Below are positions 1 to 10,000 of a stretch of DNA of 29,087 bases, one piece after another (positions within the stretch are counted from its first letter, which is position 1; every line of letters begins with the position of its first letter). The position numbers and the translations under genes were made by a program. Source of the DNA: CAYUNA01 sp047629355 (GTDB taxonomy: Bacteria > Bacteroidota > Bacteroidia > Chitinophagales > Saprospiraceae); assembly GCA_047629355.1 (NCBI GenBank), contig JBLHWU010000060.1:1-29087 (forward strand), written 5' to 3'. Under the pieces are notes generated by a model. That model did no database searches. It was given only the letters and a program-made list of their open reading frames with translations, and was not told where the DNA came from.

Positions 1-1
1 T

Positions 2-142
2 AATGTATTAATTGATGATGCAAATAAAAGAGGTGTTTGGGATGTTTCCAAACTCGTATCAATAGATAATGTGACAGGTAATTTGCTGATAATGAGCTGT
101 TTATGTTCAACGTCCCTGCATCCACGACGTGTGCGCGCATAG
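2..142 (+). CDS. possible 3' end of a truncated plus-strand ORF
   Basis: An open plus-strand frame enters from the left edge and stops with TAG at 140-142. It reads NVLIDDANKRGVWDVSKLVS and then about 26 more residues. The first part looks protein-like, but the last 11 codons run through the palindrome at 105-160, so the ORF may be fortuitous or a gene whose end was replaced by that element. Two minus-strand frames are also open across 1-105, so strand cannot be settled here. No family was recognised. Sequence to the left of the window would decide. Confidence 0.25.
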   Translation, partial: NVLIDDANKRGVWDVSKLVSIDNVTGNLLIMSCLCSTSLHPRRVRA

Positions 143-160
143 CGCACATGGGCGTTGATG
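105..160. repeat. imperfect palindrome, possible cassette recombination site
   Basis: The core is a perfect 7-bp stem, TGTGCGC (130-136) with GCGCACA (142-148), around the loop GCATA. An outer imperfect arm (GCATCcACG near 118-127 with CGTtGATGC at 153-161) and an outermost CAACG/CGTTG pair (108-112 with 153-157) compete for the same right-hand bases. The AACGt...CGTT framing also occurs in the element at 935-1003 on the other side of the 244-aa gene. No T-run follows directly, so a simple terminator is less likely. Similarity to integron attC sites is structural inference only. Confidence 0.4.
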
Positions 161-178
161 CTTTGTTCTCTTCAGTTT

Positions 179-913
179 TTATTTTTTTTTCAAGTAAGGT
201 AAAACTATTCTTAAAGAATTAGTTGTCGCTTTTCTAAAATCTATTTCGCCAATTTTTCTCAATTCACATTCAACAATATTTATTGGAAGTAAATTACATC
301 TTTCATTTCCAACATCAATAAATATATCTTCGCCGCCTGAATTTGGCTTTTTTATATTCCATTTTCCATTAACTCTTTTCCTTTGTACTTCTCCAATATA
401 TGCTACAAGATGGTCGAAATATTTTTTTCTTATTTCTTCATTTTCAAGATTCTTCAAACTATCAGAAAGAAAATCTAAACTTTTGTAAGTGAAATCTAAT
501 TGATTTTCTTTGATGTTTAAATGTGTTGATATTTCAATTTTTAATTCTTCAATTTGGTGTATCAGTTTGTTACCAAGTTTTGAATAATATTTCCACATTC
601 TATTTGGACTTGTAATATCTTTTTTTCGGTCTGAAATTAAGATTGAATAAAAGCGTATTATTTTTTGAAAGTTTTCAGCTGAATAAATATCTCCTTTCCC
701 TCCAATTGAAAAATCCTTTTCGTCAAATACATAAAGAAAATTTCCATTTGATAAATCGTAAACTTTAGGAAATTCTTTATTTATTATGCTTGTTGCATCT
801 GAAAAGAAATCACTTAACTCTTTATTAAAGTTTCCATTTTCGATTTCCTCTTTTACCTTCTTTTTAGTTAATCGCTTTTTATTTATCCGTAACGACTTAT
901 TATTTGCATACAT
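179..913 (-). CDS. hypothetical protein, 244 aa
   Basis: I do not recognise this family. The protein is hydrophilic and rich in Lys, Asn and Ile, with no signal peptide or membrane segment, so it is probably cytoplasmic. It starts MYANNKSLRINKKRLTKKK, a very basic stretch, and ends LPYLKKK at a run of ten A in the coding strand. The middle (residues about 90-170) looks helical, with alternating Lys/Glu and Leu/Ile. It is a lone gene with AT-rich composition by eye. It is flanked by perfect 10-bp inverted copies of GTTCTCTTCA (165-174 and, inverted, 935-944) that belong to palindromic elements. Its orientation matches the lipoprotein and the recombinase to the right. Context suggests a mobile single-gene cassette, which is inference. 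Confidence 0.7.
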   Translation of the reverse strand: MYANNKSLRINKKRLTKKKVKEEIENGNFNKELSDFFSDATSIINKEFPKVYDLSNGNFLYVFDEKDFSIGGKGDIYSAENFQKIIRFYSILISDRKKDITSPNRMWKYYSKLGNKLIHQIEELKIEISTHLNIKENQLDFTYKSLDFLSDSLKNLENEEIRKKYFDHLVAYIGEVQRKRVNGKWNIKKPNSGGEDIFIDVGNERCNLLPINIVECELRKIGEIDFRKATTNSLRIVLPYLKKK

Positions 914-934
914 GCTTTATTTTTTCTTTTTAAT

Positions 935-1003
935 TGAAGAGAACGTGTGTGGAGACGCAGGCCGACGTTTAGGAGGCTTGTCGTTCTCCACGGTGTTAGC
1001 ACC
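935..1003. repeat. imperfect palindrome between two lone genes, possible cassette recombination site
   Basis: Outer arms are GAGAACG (939-945) and CGTTCTC (982-988). Inner arms are CAGGCC (958-963) and GGCTTG (975-980, one G-T pair) around an 11-nt loop. A competing pairing is GTGGAG (949-954) with CTCCAC (986-991). The element ends in GTTAGCACC (995-1003), whose exact reverse complement GGTGCTAAC occurs at 1805-1813, beyond the next gene. It resembles the folded core of an integron attC site in size and in nested arms, but GTTAGCA does not fully match the GTTRRRY core. Confidence 0.45.
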
Positions 1004-1075
1004 AGTTTTTTTTCTTATTTTCAAAGTTAATTACAAGATAATTAATACATTTATGCTTTGTTTGATTTAGAGCTT

Positions 1076-1681
1076 CTACTCTATAGCATTAACAGAAATT
1101 CTGTCAATAAAAACGTCAAAATTGTCAAACCATACAATTCCTTTTCCTGTTAGTTTACATGCAATATAAATAAAATCATCTTCTGGATCTAATGGAATTT
1201 TAACACTATATTTTTTCCACTCATTATCACCTTCTAATTTGTCACTTGTAATTTCTACTTCCCAAAGGTCGTTTCTTTTTTGTGTATTTACCATAAAATA
1301 AGCATGCCCTTCTTTAACATTGGAGGTTTTTATATAACCTGTTAACTTAATTTTATTTCCTTTATATTTTAACGGTATTCTGTAAACAGCAGAGCCAAAG
1401 GAAGATGTTCTTTTGATATTACTTTCTAATTCTATTTTAATGGATAATTTCCCATCCTGAACTTCTTTAGAATCTTTTTTAATAATGTAATGCTCTATAT
1501 TTCCCCATTTCCACCATCCTTTTGGTAAATGTCCTATGTGTCCAGCAGGTCCTTCATTTTCAAAATTTAGGTTATATTTTAATTGAATTTCTGATAGAGT
1601 TATATTCGTTGTTTTAGTAGAATTTTTATTTCCTTTACAACTATATACTAAAAGAGATATAAGAATTATCCAGTATTTCAT
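1076..1681 (-). CDS. putative lipoprotein with jelly-roll/carbohydrate-binding-like fold, 201 aa
   Basis: The N-terminus MKYWIILISLLVYSC is a short signal peptide with a lipobox-like V-Y-S-C; Cys15 would be lipidated. It is followed by a polar Lys/Asn/Thr linker, as is common in Bacteroidota lipoproteins. The rest (about 35-200) is rich in predicted beta strands and ends with GIVWFDNFDVFID, a motif style seen in CBM4/22-like jelly-roll domains. That assignment is tentative. It probably sits on the periplasmic or outer face of a membrane. It is a single-gene unit in the orientation of its neighbours, with palindromes on both sides (935-1003 and 1805-1847). No catalytic motif was seen. Confidence 0.72.
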   Translation of the reverse strand: MKYWIILISLLVYSCKGNKNSTKTTNITLSEIQLKYNLNFENEGPAGHIGHLPKGWWKWGNIEHYIIKKDSKEVQDGKLSIKIELESNIKRTSSFGSAVYRIPLKYKGNKIKLTGYIKTSNVKEGHAYFMVNTQKRNDLWEVEITSDKLEGDNEWKKYSVKIPLDPEDDFIYIACKLTGKGIVWFDNFDVFIDRISVNAIE

Positions 1682-2041
1682 TTTTTGCTGTTCAAGTATT
1701 ATAAGTCATAAATTTGTAATAAAATAATTTAGATTTCAGAACCCAGAAACCAATTTAAAGTAGTGTATTAAGTCTTCACTTAGGCGTAAACAGATCCCTT
1801 AATTGGTGCTAACTTGTGGATATCAACATGTTCGTTGCTATTCCACCTATTGATTTAGTTACCTATTTTTATAAATCACTCAAAATGAGCAATTTACAAT
1901 AAATTCATGTTTTTCACATATTAAATTTACCTAAAACTGTTAAATTTAAATAGCAATAATATGTAAAGTATTTGAAAGCAGCTTTTTAGACTAAAAACAG
2001 TTGGTTCTTCCAATTACATGGATAAAGTTACTTATATTTCT
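1682..2041. other. AT-rich spacer between the lipoprotein gene and the recombinase gene
   Basis: There is no credible gene in these 360 bases. The only structure I see is the palindrome at 1805-1847. The remainder is AT-rich sequence with stops in all frames. If the neighbouring genes are cassettes, an attachment site for the recombinase would be expected about here. Confidence 0.6.
1805..1847. repeat. bulged hairpin beside the recombinase gene, possible attachment site
   Basis: The stem is GTGGATA (1816-1822), then CAAC (1824-1827), a 6-nt loop, GTTG (1834-1837), then TATTCCAC (1839-1846). This gives about 11 bp with one mismatch and one bulged T. The left flank GGTGCTAAC (1805-1813) is the exact reverse complement of 995-1003, so the lipoprotein gene lies between inverted 9-mers. 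Bulged bases and matching outer cores are typical of sites bound as folded single strands by integron-type recombinases. The role here is inference. Confidence 0.35.
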
Positions 2042-3856
2042 TTAAATATCCATATCATCTAAAGGACTTTTTAATTCTTTGCGATATTTGTTAGAAATAT
2101 GTAGATAAATTTCCGTAGTCTTAATTGAGCCATGCCCAAGTAGTTCCTGAACAACGTGTAGTGGAACTCCTTTTTCTACTAAATGTGTCGCAAAGCTATG
2201 GCGTAAACCATGCAAAGTCACATAAGGATTGGCATCGCATTTTTTTCGCGCTTTTTCAAAAACAGACTGGATACTTGATGGGCTATATTGCCCTCCTGTT
2301 TGTCCTTCAAAAAGCCAAATAGAGGGGTTGTATTCTTGTAAATACTCTCTTATATATTTGATGGCAATTTTACTAAAAAACGTATATCGGTCTTTTCCAC
2401 CTTTACCATTTCTAACAAAAAGGGTTTTGCGATCAAAGTGTAAATCTCTGACTTGCAAGTTTAGAACCTCTTGTTTTCGTAACCCTGCTGAATAGGTCAA
2501 GATTAGCATGCATTTATGTTTTATGTTGTCACAAGATTTTAATATTTGTTGCACTTCTTCTTCTGAAAAAACATTAGGAAGCTTTTTCCTCTTGGGAGGG
2601 CGTTCTATGGTGGCTACTTTGTCTTCTTGTTTCAACACCCTCACATAAAAAGCGTTGATGGCATTGATAAATTGATTCAAATTGCTATCAGATACATTGT
2701 CTTGCTTTCTCCTCATAATGATGTACCGCTCAATTTGTTTTAAGCTAATAGAAGAGGGCTTTAAATCTCTGTAAAACAAAATAAAATTCGTTAATTGATA
2801 TTTGTAACTTTTAATGGTTTTGTACATTTTTCCTTCCAAAATCAGTTTTTCCTCTAAAGCTGTTACGGCTAATTGCTGCATTTTATTGAGTCGAGATTCT
2901 TTTACTTTTTTATTATTGGTTGTTTTCGGCTGCATGAAAGCAGCTGGAATTGATTCATTTATTTTAAATAGAATTATTAATTTTTCTACTGAAATATGCT
3001 TTTTCAAAAGTAAAATACTATCCTTCACATACGGCACACACCAACACCGACTCTCCACATTCCACCGCCGCCCGGGAATATTTTTGACCACTTCCACCCA
3101 ACCTTTTTTGTCGCCTGGCACAAACGCTGCTATCCATTGTTTATTGATGGGACACAACACAATTTTGTCGCCATACACTACTTTTTGGACATAACCATTT
3201 TGATGAATTTCTTTAATATTGACTTCCGCTGGAATTGGAACATGAAAGTTCTGACTGGCTTTTTTTACAACGTCTTCGGCATTTCCTTGTTTAAATGTGT
3301 TATCAAAAAGGGCTTGTTCCTTTGTGAGGTGCTGTGGTTTAGATGTTTTCCATTCGATAGCATCTGCTATTTTTAAATCCGCCCCAAATAGCTGTTGGAT
3401 AGCTGCCAATACATCCGTGGTTTTTGGAATACTCCAATAGTGTTGTTCTTGATTCCACGCTCGATTGGGTAAGCTTTTAATTTTTTCAATCCAATCTTTT
3501 CGATGCCTCGGAATGAAAACTTTGACTCGGTAATCATGCTCTTTTTCGACAATTACGGATTCCGAAGCGTTATTTTGGGGCAACGTTTTTTCTTGCAAAA
3601 TAACGGTTGCTGCTTCGTTTAGATTGTCCTTTTTTAAAACAAGACCCTCTTGAATTTTAACGTCAAAGAGTTCCTTTAATTTTTGAAAATTCGCCTCCGT
3701 CTTCGGCACATACCAACTCGTATGCGTCGCACTCCACCGCCGTTCTTTAATTTGATTAATCAACGACTTGGCATACGCTTCATTTGGAATATTGACTTTA
3801 ATCTGTGCTGCCCCATTGTGCTGTAAGGGCGAAATAATTGCAATCGGTTTACTCAT
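2042..3856 (-). CDS. tyrosine-type site-specific recombinase/integrase with three N-terminal W-x6-W-x2-P modules, 604 aa
   Basis: The catalytic domain (about 430-595) carries all expected residues: Arg460 (SAGLRKQEV), Lys485 (NGKGGKDR), His549 and Arg552 (LHGLRHSFATH), His575 (LLGHGS) and the nucleophile Tyr584 (TTEIYLHIS). A SAM-like core-binding domain lies at about 325-420. The first 300 residues are unusual: three copies of a roughly 50-residue module with identical spacing W41-x6-W48-x2-P51, W134/W141/P144 and W265/W272/P275, each preceded by a basic patch (ERRW, NRAW, GRRW). The modules recall HARP-like DNA-binding repeats, tentatively. It is nearly twice the length of XerC/D (about 300 aa). 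It lacks the extra insert of integron integrases, although the C-terminus KSPLDDMDI resembles theirs. The start ATG lies just after four TTTTGG hexamers. It is transcribed towards the small genes at 179-1681. Confidence 0.93.
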   Translation of the reverse strand: MSKPIAIISPLQHNGAAQIKVNIPNEAYAKSLINQIKERRWSATHTSWYVPKTEANFQKLKELFDVKIQEGLVLKKDNLNEAATVILQEKTLPQNNASESVIVEKEHDYRVKVFIPRHRKDWIEKIKSLPNRAWNQEQHYWSIPKTTDVLAAIQQLFGADLKIADAIEWKTSKPQHLTKEQALFDNTFKQGNAEDVVKKASQNFHVPIPAEVNIKEIHQNGYVQKVVYGDKIVLCPINKQWIAAFVPGDKKGWVEVVKNIPGRRWNVESRCWCVPYVKDSILLLKKHISVEKLIILFKINESIPAAFMQPKTTNNKKVKESRLNKMQQLAVTALEEKLILEGKMYKTIKSYKYQLTNFILFYRDLKPSSISLKQIERYIIMRRKQDNVSDSNLNQFINAINAFYVRVLKQEDKVATIERPPKRKKLPNVFSEEEVQQILKSCDNIKHKCMLILTYSAGLRKQEVLNLQVRDLHFDRKTLFVRNGKGGKDRYTFFSKIAIKYIREYLQEYNPSIWLFEGQTGGQYSPSSIQSVFEKARKKCDANPYVTLHGLRHSFATHLVEKGVPLHVVQELLGHGSIKTTEIYLHISNKYRKELKSPLDDMDI

Positions 3857-3859
3857 AGT

Positions 3860-3883
3860 TTTTGGTTTTGGTTTTGGTTTTGG
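3860..3883. repeat. hexamer tandem repeat (TTTTGG)x4 upstream of the recombinase start
   Basis: Four perfect TTTTGG units begin 4 bases upstream of the recombinase start codon (cat at 3854-3856); on the coding strand they read CCAAAA. The tract lies in the leader where a ribosome would load. A change in copy number could alter translation without shifting the frame. That is inference from position. Confidence 0.85.
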
Positions 3884-3924
3884 TAAAAAAGACCAACAAA
3901 TCTAACAAAAAAAAACCTAAAAAC

Positions 3925-3966
3925 AAAAAAAATGCCCAGCAGCAACCGCCACTGGACATTTTTTTT
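3925..3966. terminator. bidirectional intrinsic terminator hairpin
   Basis: An A-run (3925-3932) leads into ATG-c-CCAG, a 12-nt loop (3940-3951), CTGG-a-CAT and a T-run (3960-3966). The stem has one C-A mismatch and T-rich tails on both strands. It lies downstream of the giant minus-strand gene and upstream of the recombinase gene, separating their transcription. A clearly related hairpin with the same C-A mismatch occurs at 22800-22830. Confidence 0.75.
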
Positions 3967-3986
3967 CAATTATCAATTTGCAACGA

Positions 3987-4015
3987 ACAATGAGCAATTA
4001 CTAATAGCTCATTGT
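3987..4015. terminator. stem-loop directly downstream of the giant gene
   Basis: ACAATGAGC (3987-3995) pairs perfectly with GCTCATTGT (4007-4015) around an 11-nt AT-rich loop, 6 bases after the stop of the giant gene. No long T-run follows directly, so it may serve as a 3'-end stabiliser while the hairpin at 3925-3966 terminates. Confidence 0.5.
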
Positions 4016-4021
4016 CAATTC

Positions 4022-7000
4022 CTAATCCTTCAAAATCATCTTCTTCACCTTCACGCCCTCATTCGTCTCCAACCGATAGTACAAGACCCCTCGGCTATTC
4101 ACATCCTTCCGCTCAATCGTCACCGCATGCTCCCCAGCCGCAAAGTCTTGCGTCAAAGTATAAACGATACGTCCAGAAAGGTCGCTAATAATCAAGGTCG
4201 CTTCTTGCGCAGTCGGCAAGTAGAAGCCAATCGTCGTCGCGTCTGTGAATGGGTTCGGTTGATTCTGGTAAAGTGCCAAAGCAGTGCTTGCATTCGTAGT
4301 GTTGAAAGTCAATTCAACGGTCTCCAAATCGCCATCGGCAGCGTAGGCTTCGGCATTCGTGTGCGTCGTAGCGAGGTGGACAGCATCGGATAGTTTGCCG
4401 TCCGTCAGGGCAGTGATTTGTAGCGTAAACAAGGCTTCGTCAGTTGCCAAGCGAGTCGCAGCGGCTTCGTTCCAACTTGTGGTCAGGATGCCATCTGCCA
4501 AGTAAGTCGTTCCAAAATTGAATGCCTTCGCCAGCCCATCGTCAATGCGGTCAAGCAGCACTTTATCCGTATCCAACTGCATCGTAAACTGATAACCGAA
4601 ATGGTTAAAGTTAGCGGCAGTCATCACTACGGTGTAGGTTTCGCCAGCTTTTAATAGTTGATCAATCGTCTGCAAGCGCAACGCCCCTGTTTGAGTACGG
4701 TCGTCCGCACCCAAGAGTTGATTGGCTTGTGCCGTTCCGTTGACATCACCGATTTTGACGGCGATAAAGTCCTCTTCCATCATATCTGCTTCCAAGTTAT
4801 TGATGCTGATAATTTCCGGAAAAGCTTCCACCCAAGGATTCGTGGGGTCAGGGAATACATAAGCTGCATCCACAAAACGCCACGAGGTATTGTTGCTGAA
4901 TTCAGTGTCAATTTGCAAAATCAATTTGCGAATATGCACCAAGTCCAAGGTCGAAATCGCACCAGAGTTGTTGGCATCCGCTGCAATCATTTTATACGGC
5001 GAATCCAAGTATTGAATGTTCAAAATATGCTTGTTGATTTTCACCAAATCAAAGGTCGTAACGCCATTCGTATGGTTGTCGTCCTTCTCTGGCGTAATCG
5101 TGTAATCATTGTACATCGGCACGTTCAAATCAAAGATTCCAGCGGCATCGGTCATATAATCCATCGCGACATTATCGCCGTTGATGTGAATCATGACGTC
5201 TTGCACGTCGGCAGTATTCTCTGTCGTCACATTACCAGTTACCATTGCTATCAATGGGTTGCTGCACTGTCCCTGATTTGCTTGTACTTCGACTTCTGTT
5301 TCACAAAAATCTTGCAAACCAGCAGCATCGGTTACATACATGCGTACCGTTCGGATGCCTACACTATCGCAGGTAAACGTTTCGGTCATGTCGTTGATGT
5401 CGGTAGTGAAACTGAGTTTCAACGCATCGCCTGCCGCAAAAGGACAGTTGTCAAAAGCACCAGCATTAATCAAGTCAATGTCAATTGTAATGGTCGGCAC
5501 AAAGTTCGGGTCGTTCGGGTCATTGGTAGAAGACAATTCTACTATCAAACCTTCCACACAAACTGGTGACGGCAACACACAATCAATCACTTCAAAGTTG
5601 CTCGTACAAATCGACACATTGCCGCAGTTATCCGTCGCTTGGTACGTTACTACATAATCACCTGGCGCTACGCCATTAAATGGACCAAATCCAACGCCTA
5701 AAATTGAAGTCGCAGTAATCGTTACCAAATTCGCATCCACACAATCGGTTACAATTGGCATCACAAAGTTAACAGTCGCACCACAAGTATTGTCGTCGAT
5801 ACAAACATCTGCCATGTCGCAATTTGCCACAAAAACAGGCGCAATCTCGTCGATGACTTTCACCGTTTGTATATAGGTAATGAAACCATCTTGGTTGTCT
5901 GCATCCGGGTCGTTATCCGATGTTGGCAAGATACCTCGGTAAGAATCTCGGAAGGTTCGGGTATTCAAAACACCGTCGCCGTTAAGGTCTTCATTCAGAA
6001 CCATTTCCGATAATTCAATTGCATCCATTTCTTGGTCAATGTCATTTCCAACCACACACCAGTTGATGACTTTCCAAGTTCTTACGACTTTAAAACAAGC
6101 GTCTTGCACTTGCGTAAAGAGTTCATCTTGAAAAGAAGTCGCAATCATTTCACAGGTTTCCCCAAAAATAACTGGCTCACCAAAAGTATCTTCTACAGTC
6201 GCTAGAGTTGCGCCACAAGTCAAAATCGTATCTATTCCAAACTCAACCACCCAATCAGAAGCGTGATTTATGGTAATGGTTTGCATACAAGTATTCGAGG
6301 TATTTCCACCTCCATCGACAGCTACAAAAGAACGGGTAATTGTTCCGTTTCCACAGTTGTCAATATCTACAATAACGGTTGGTGTTGCTGCTGCACCGCA
6401 GTTGTCCGTCGTGGTTACGTCGCCGTAGCCCGCATTCGTCAAAGCGTTAGATTCGCAATCATCCGCTAAGTTGCACACCAATAATTGTGGTCGCAAAGTC
6501 GCTTCATACATATCACAATCAATCGTTGCATCTGCTGGACAAGAAACGACTGGGTCGATTTTGTCCCCAATGTTTACAATAACCATACAAGTGTTCGAGT
6601 TGCCATTGCAATCCGTTGCTTGCATAATGATAGTCACTGGTGCTGCACCTGCATCGGCACAACAGAAGGTTACGGTTGGCCCGAAAGTCGTATTGCCCGC
6701 TACCCCACAGTTGTCATCCATTCTCCTTGCAGAAAACGCTTGTAAACAACAGTTATCAAAACTTCCATCATCAAAAACCGAAGCAGGAACTACTGCCACG
6801 CCCGTCGATGGAACGTTAATTTCTGTAATCTCATCACAAATCATCGTTGGTGATTCATTGTCAACAATGGTCAAATTAAAGGCTTGCGATTGACTCATGT
6901 TTCCACAAACATCAGACGCTGAGTAGCCGATAAAATAGTTACCAATTTCTAAAGCTGGGTTGATAATGCCGTTCGCATCTACTGTTGCAATTGAATTCGT

Positions 7001-10000
7001 CAAAGCTGCATTGCTATAAACAAAAGCTTGAACGATGTCCACGGTCGTGCAATTATCCGTCACTATCGGCATTGGAATAATTCCGATTGCCGAACAACCG
7101 TTGCTACCATTCGCAGCTATTGTCGTTGAAAGGGTAACATCCGCACCAGTAAAAGTCGGACCTTCTGTGTCCATTACGACAATCGCTTGCACGTTGTCTT
7201 CGCCTGCATTATTGGTCGTAATAACTTGTCCAGTACACCAGTCTAAAACCGTCCATGTTCTTAAAACCTTAAAAACAGGAGAGCTTGTACTATTTCCAAA
7301 TCCACAAATACCCAAGACATTGTCACTGTACGTTACCGAGTAATTACAGAACGTTCCCAAGCCTACACTTGGCACACCTGCACCCGTCGGACGAGCAGGA
7401 TTTGAATTCGGTACATTATTCGTCAAACGCACATCATTCACTGCCATACTCGTCAAATCAAAACCAAAGCCATTTGGTCCAACAGGAAATTCAGTTCCAA
7501 AACCTGCAATGATATCTGGATGTAATTCTGTCGTATCAATGATGTTTGGATTCGCAGCGTATTGCTCGCAAGTCCAATAGATATCTTCTGGGAAATCTAC
7601 ATCGTCTGGTCGCGTAATCGTAATGATTTGCTCACATTCTGCAGATTGCATCCCGCCTGCATCTACTGCACGGTACGTTCGAGTGACCGTTACAAAACCT
7701 GCAACATCATCATTCGGTACGGCATCCGTACAATTATCATCTGTATTGAAAACTTGATTTAATAAAATCTCGTCTGGGTCAGCATCGCAATTGTCGATAC
7801 CCGTAACGCCCATTCCAAAAGGAGGCAAGGCATCCATACAAGTAATCGTAATTGGCTGACAATCAATCGTCGGCGCAATCGAATCTTCAATCAACAACAG
7901 AGAAGAACAGTTATTGCCAGTTGGCACATGTGTTACCGTTCCCGTAACCGTTTGACCGATATAAACGCTTGTAATTGGATTTGGTACTCCTTGTCCAAAT
8001 TCGTCTGTCAATGTGACCATATAATCATCCACACAACCGAAGTCTCCTTCTAAAATAACATCAGCGGTTACCAAAGCTTCACAGGTTGGTCCTAAAACAA
8101 CGGTTACGTCATTATTACAACCTTGGAAAGTTGGTGTCGCTTCAATTTCAAAAGCAGCGGTTATGCTATCTTCACAACCCGGGTCCGTTGGGTCATTTCC
8201 ACCCGCCGTTCCTGCATCAAAAGTATAAGTCAATAAGAAATTACCCATTCCTAAAACGGTTGGGTCAATCTCCGTTACGATATTTCCGTTGATGGTAAAA
8301 ACGCCTGTTCCAGCAATACCTGCACCTGCATTTCCTTCTAAAACAATCGGCGTCGTTCCTGCACAAATTGTTGCCGACAAATCCGTAACAATTACTGGGT
8401 CTGGATAGTAACAAGTGTTTGTAAATTCTAAAACAACACCCGGAAAGAATGGACTGGTTGCAGAAATGGTATATCCTTGTCCATCAAAATGATTCCCAAC
8501 TAAAGTATATTGAATCATGCCGCCCATTGCTGGTTGTTCCGTAAACATGGTGCCAGCAGTGAAGGCTACGCCTGTGTTCGGGTCAATCAAAGTCGTTGCT
8601 TGAACTGCCCACAGTTGACCGCTGCCCATTGCAGTGATAAACACCGTTTCTTCAAACCGTTCATTACCAAGACAAGTACAAGGGTCATCAATACTTGGCG
8701 TTTCTGTATTTGCAATGGTTGGCGTCGTACATGCGTTTGAAGCGAATACGCTAAGGGTAGCAATACAAGTATCTGTATTTCCCGCCGCATCGGTTGCGGT
8801 CAAAGTTACGATGTTGTTGCCAACGTTATTACAATCAAAATTAATTACATTAAGGCTTAAAGCCAAACTTGCGTTGCAGTTATCTGCGCTTCCATTGTCC
8901 ACTTCAGCGGCTGTTAAAGCATAACTGCCCGCTGCATCCAAAGTTATTTGAATGTCTTGGCAAACAGCCGTTGGGTCAATGTTATCTTGAACGGTTACGA
9001 CAGTGGTACAAGTTGCTGTTTCACCGTTATTTGCAGTGACGGTTAAGGTAACATTATTGTTTCCTAAGTCGGTGCAAGTGAACGCGGTTTGCGAAGCAGC
9101 AATCGTCATCACGCCACAGTTGTCCATACTTCCGTTGTCAATTTGAGCAGTGGTAATGCTTGCATTTCCAGCCACATTCAATTGAACAGTGATATTTTGA
9201 CAAACAGCCGTTGGAGGCATGATGTCTTCGATGGTTACGATAGCGACACAAGTTGCCATGTTTCCACTATTATCGGTAACGGTCAAGGTGACGTTGTTGT
9301 TGCCAATTTCAGCACAAGTAAAGGTCGTTTGTGAAGTCACTAAGAAAGCAATTCCACACGCATCAGTGCTACCATTGTCAATTCCTGCACCGGTAATGAT
9401 TGCCATTCCGTTAGCATCCAATTGAGTGGTAATATTTTGACACATTGCCACAGGATTCATGTTGTCTTCGACGGTTACAGTCGCGGTGCATGTTCCACTA
9501 TTGGTATTGTTGTCCGTTGCTGTTAAAGTTACGGTTACATCGCCGATATTTGCACAAGTGAACGCGGTTTGCGAAAGCATCAAATTAGCAATGCCGCAAG
9601 CGTCGTTGCTGCCGTTGTCAATTTGAGCGATTGCCAAAGTTGCGTTGCCGGCTGCATCCAATTGAAGGGTTGCATCCATACAAATCGCGGTTGGATTTAC
9701 GTTGTCTTCAACGGTTACCGTTGCCGTACAATCGTCGGTCATTCCGTTGTTGTCTTCGACCGTTAAAGTCACCGTGTTTGCACCAATGTCAGCACAAGTG
9801 AAGGTATTCGGTAAAACAGAAAGCGTCATCGTTCCACAAGGCGCAGAACTTCCGCCGTCTACCAATGTCGCGTCAAGCGTTGCGTTGCCCATAGCGTCCA
9901 ATTGAAGGGTTGCATTTTGACAAGCAGCCGTTGGAACAGAACTATCAGTTACGGTCACCACTGCCGTACAAGTATTCGTATTATTGGAAGCATCTGTAAC

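Noticed and set aside
786..1070. 94-codon plus-strand frame overlapping the start of the 244-aa gene
   Set aside because: It runs antisense through a better-supported gene and through the palindrome at 935-1003, and its translation is low-complexity Phe-rich.
2042..3856. Calling the recombinase a class 1-type IntI
   Set aside because: The catalytic domain lacks the extra insert between the Lys and the HxxR motif that defines IntI. Only the C-terminal SPLD is reminiscent.
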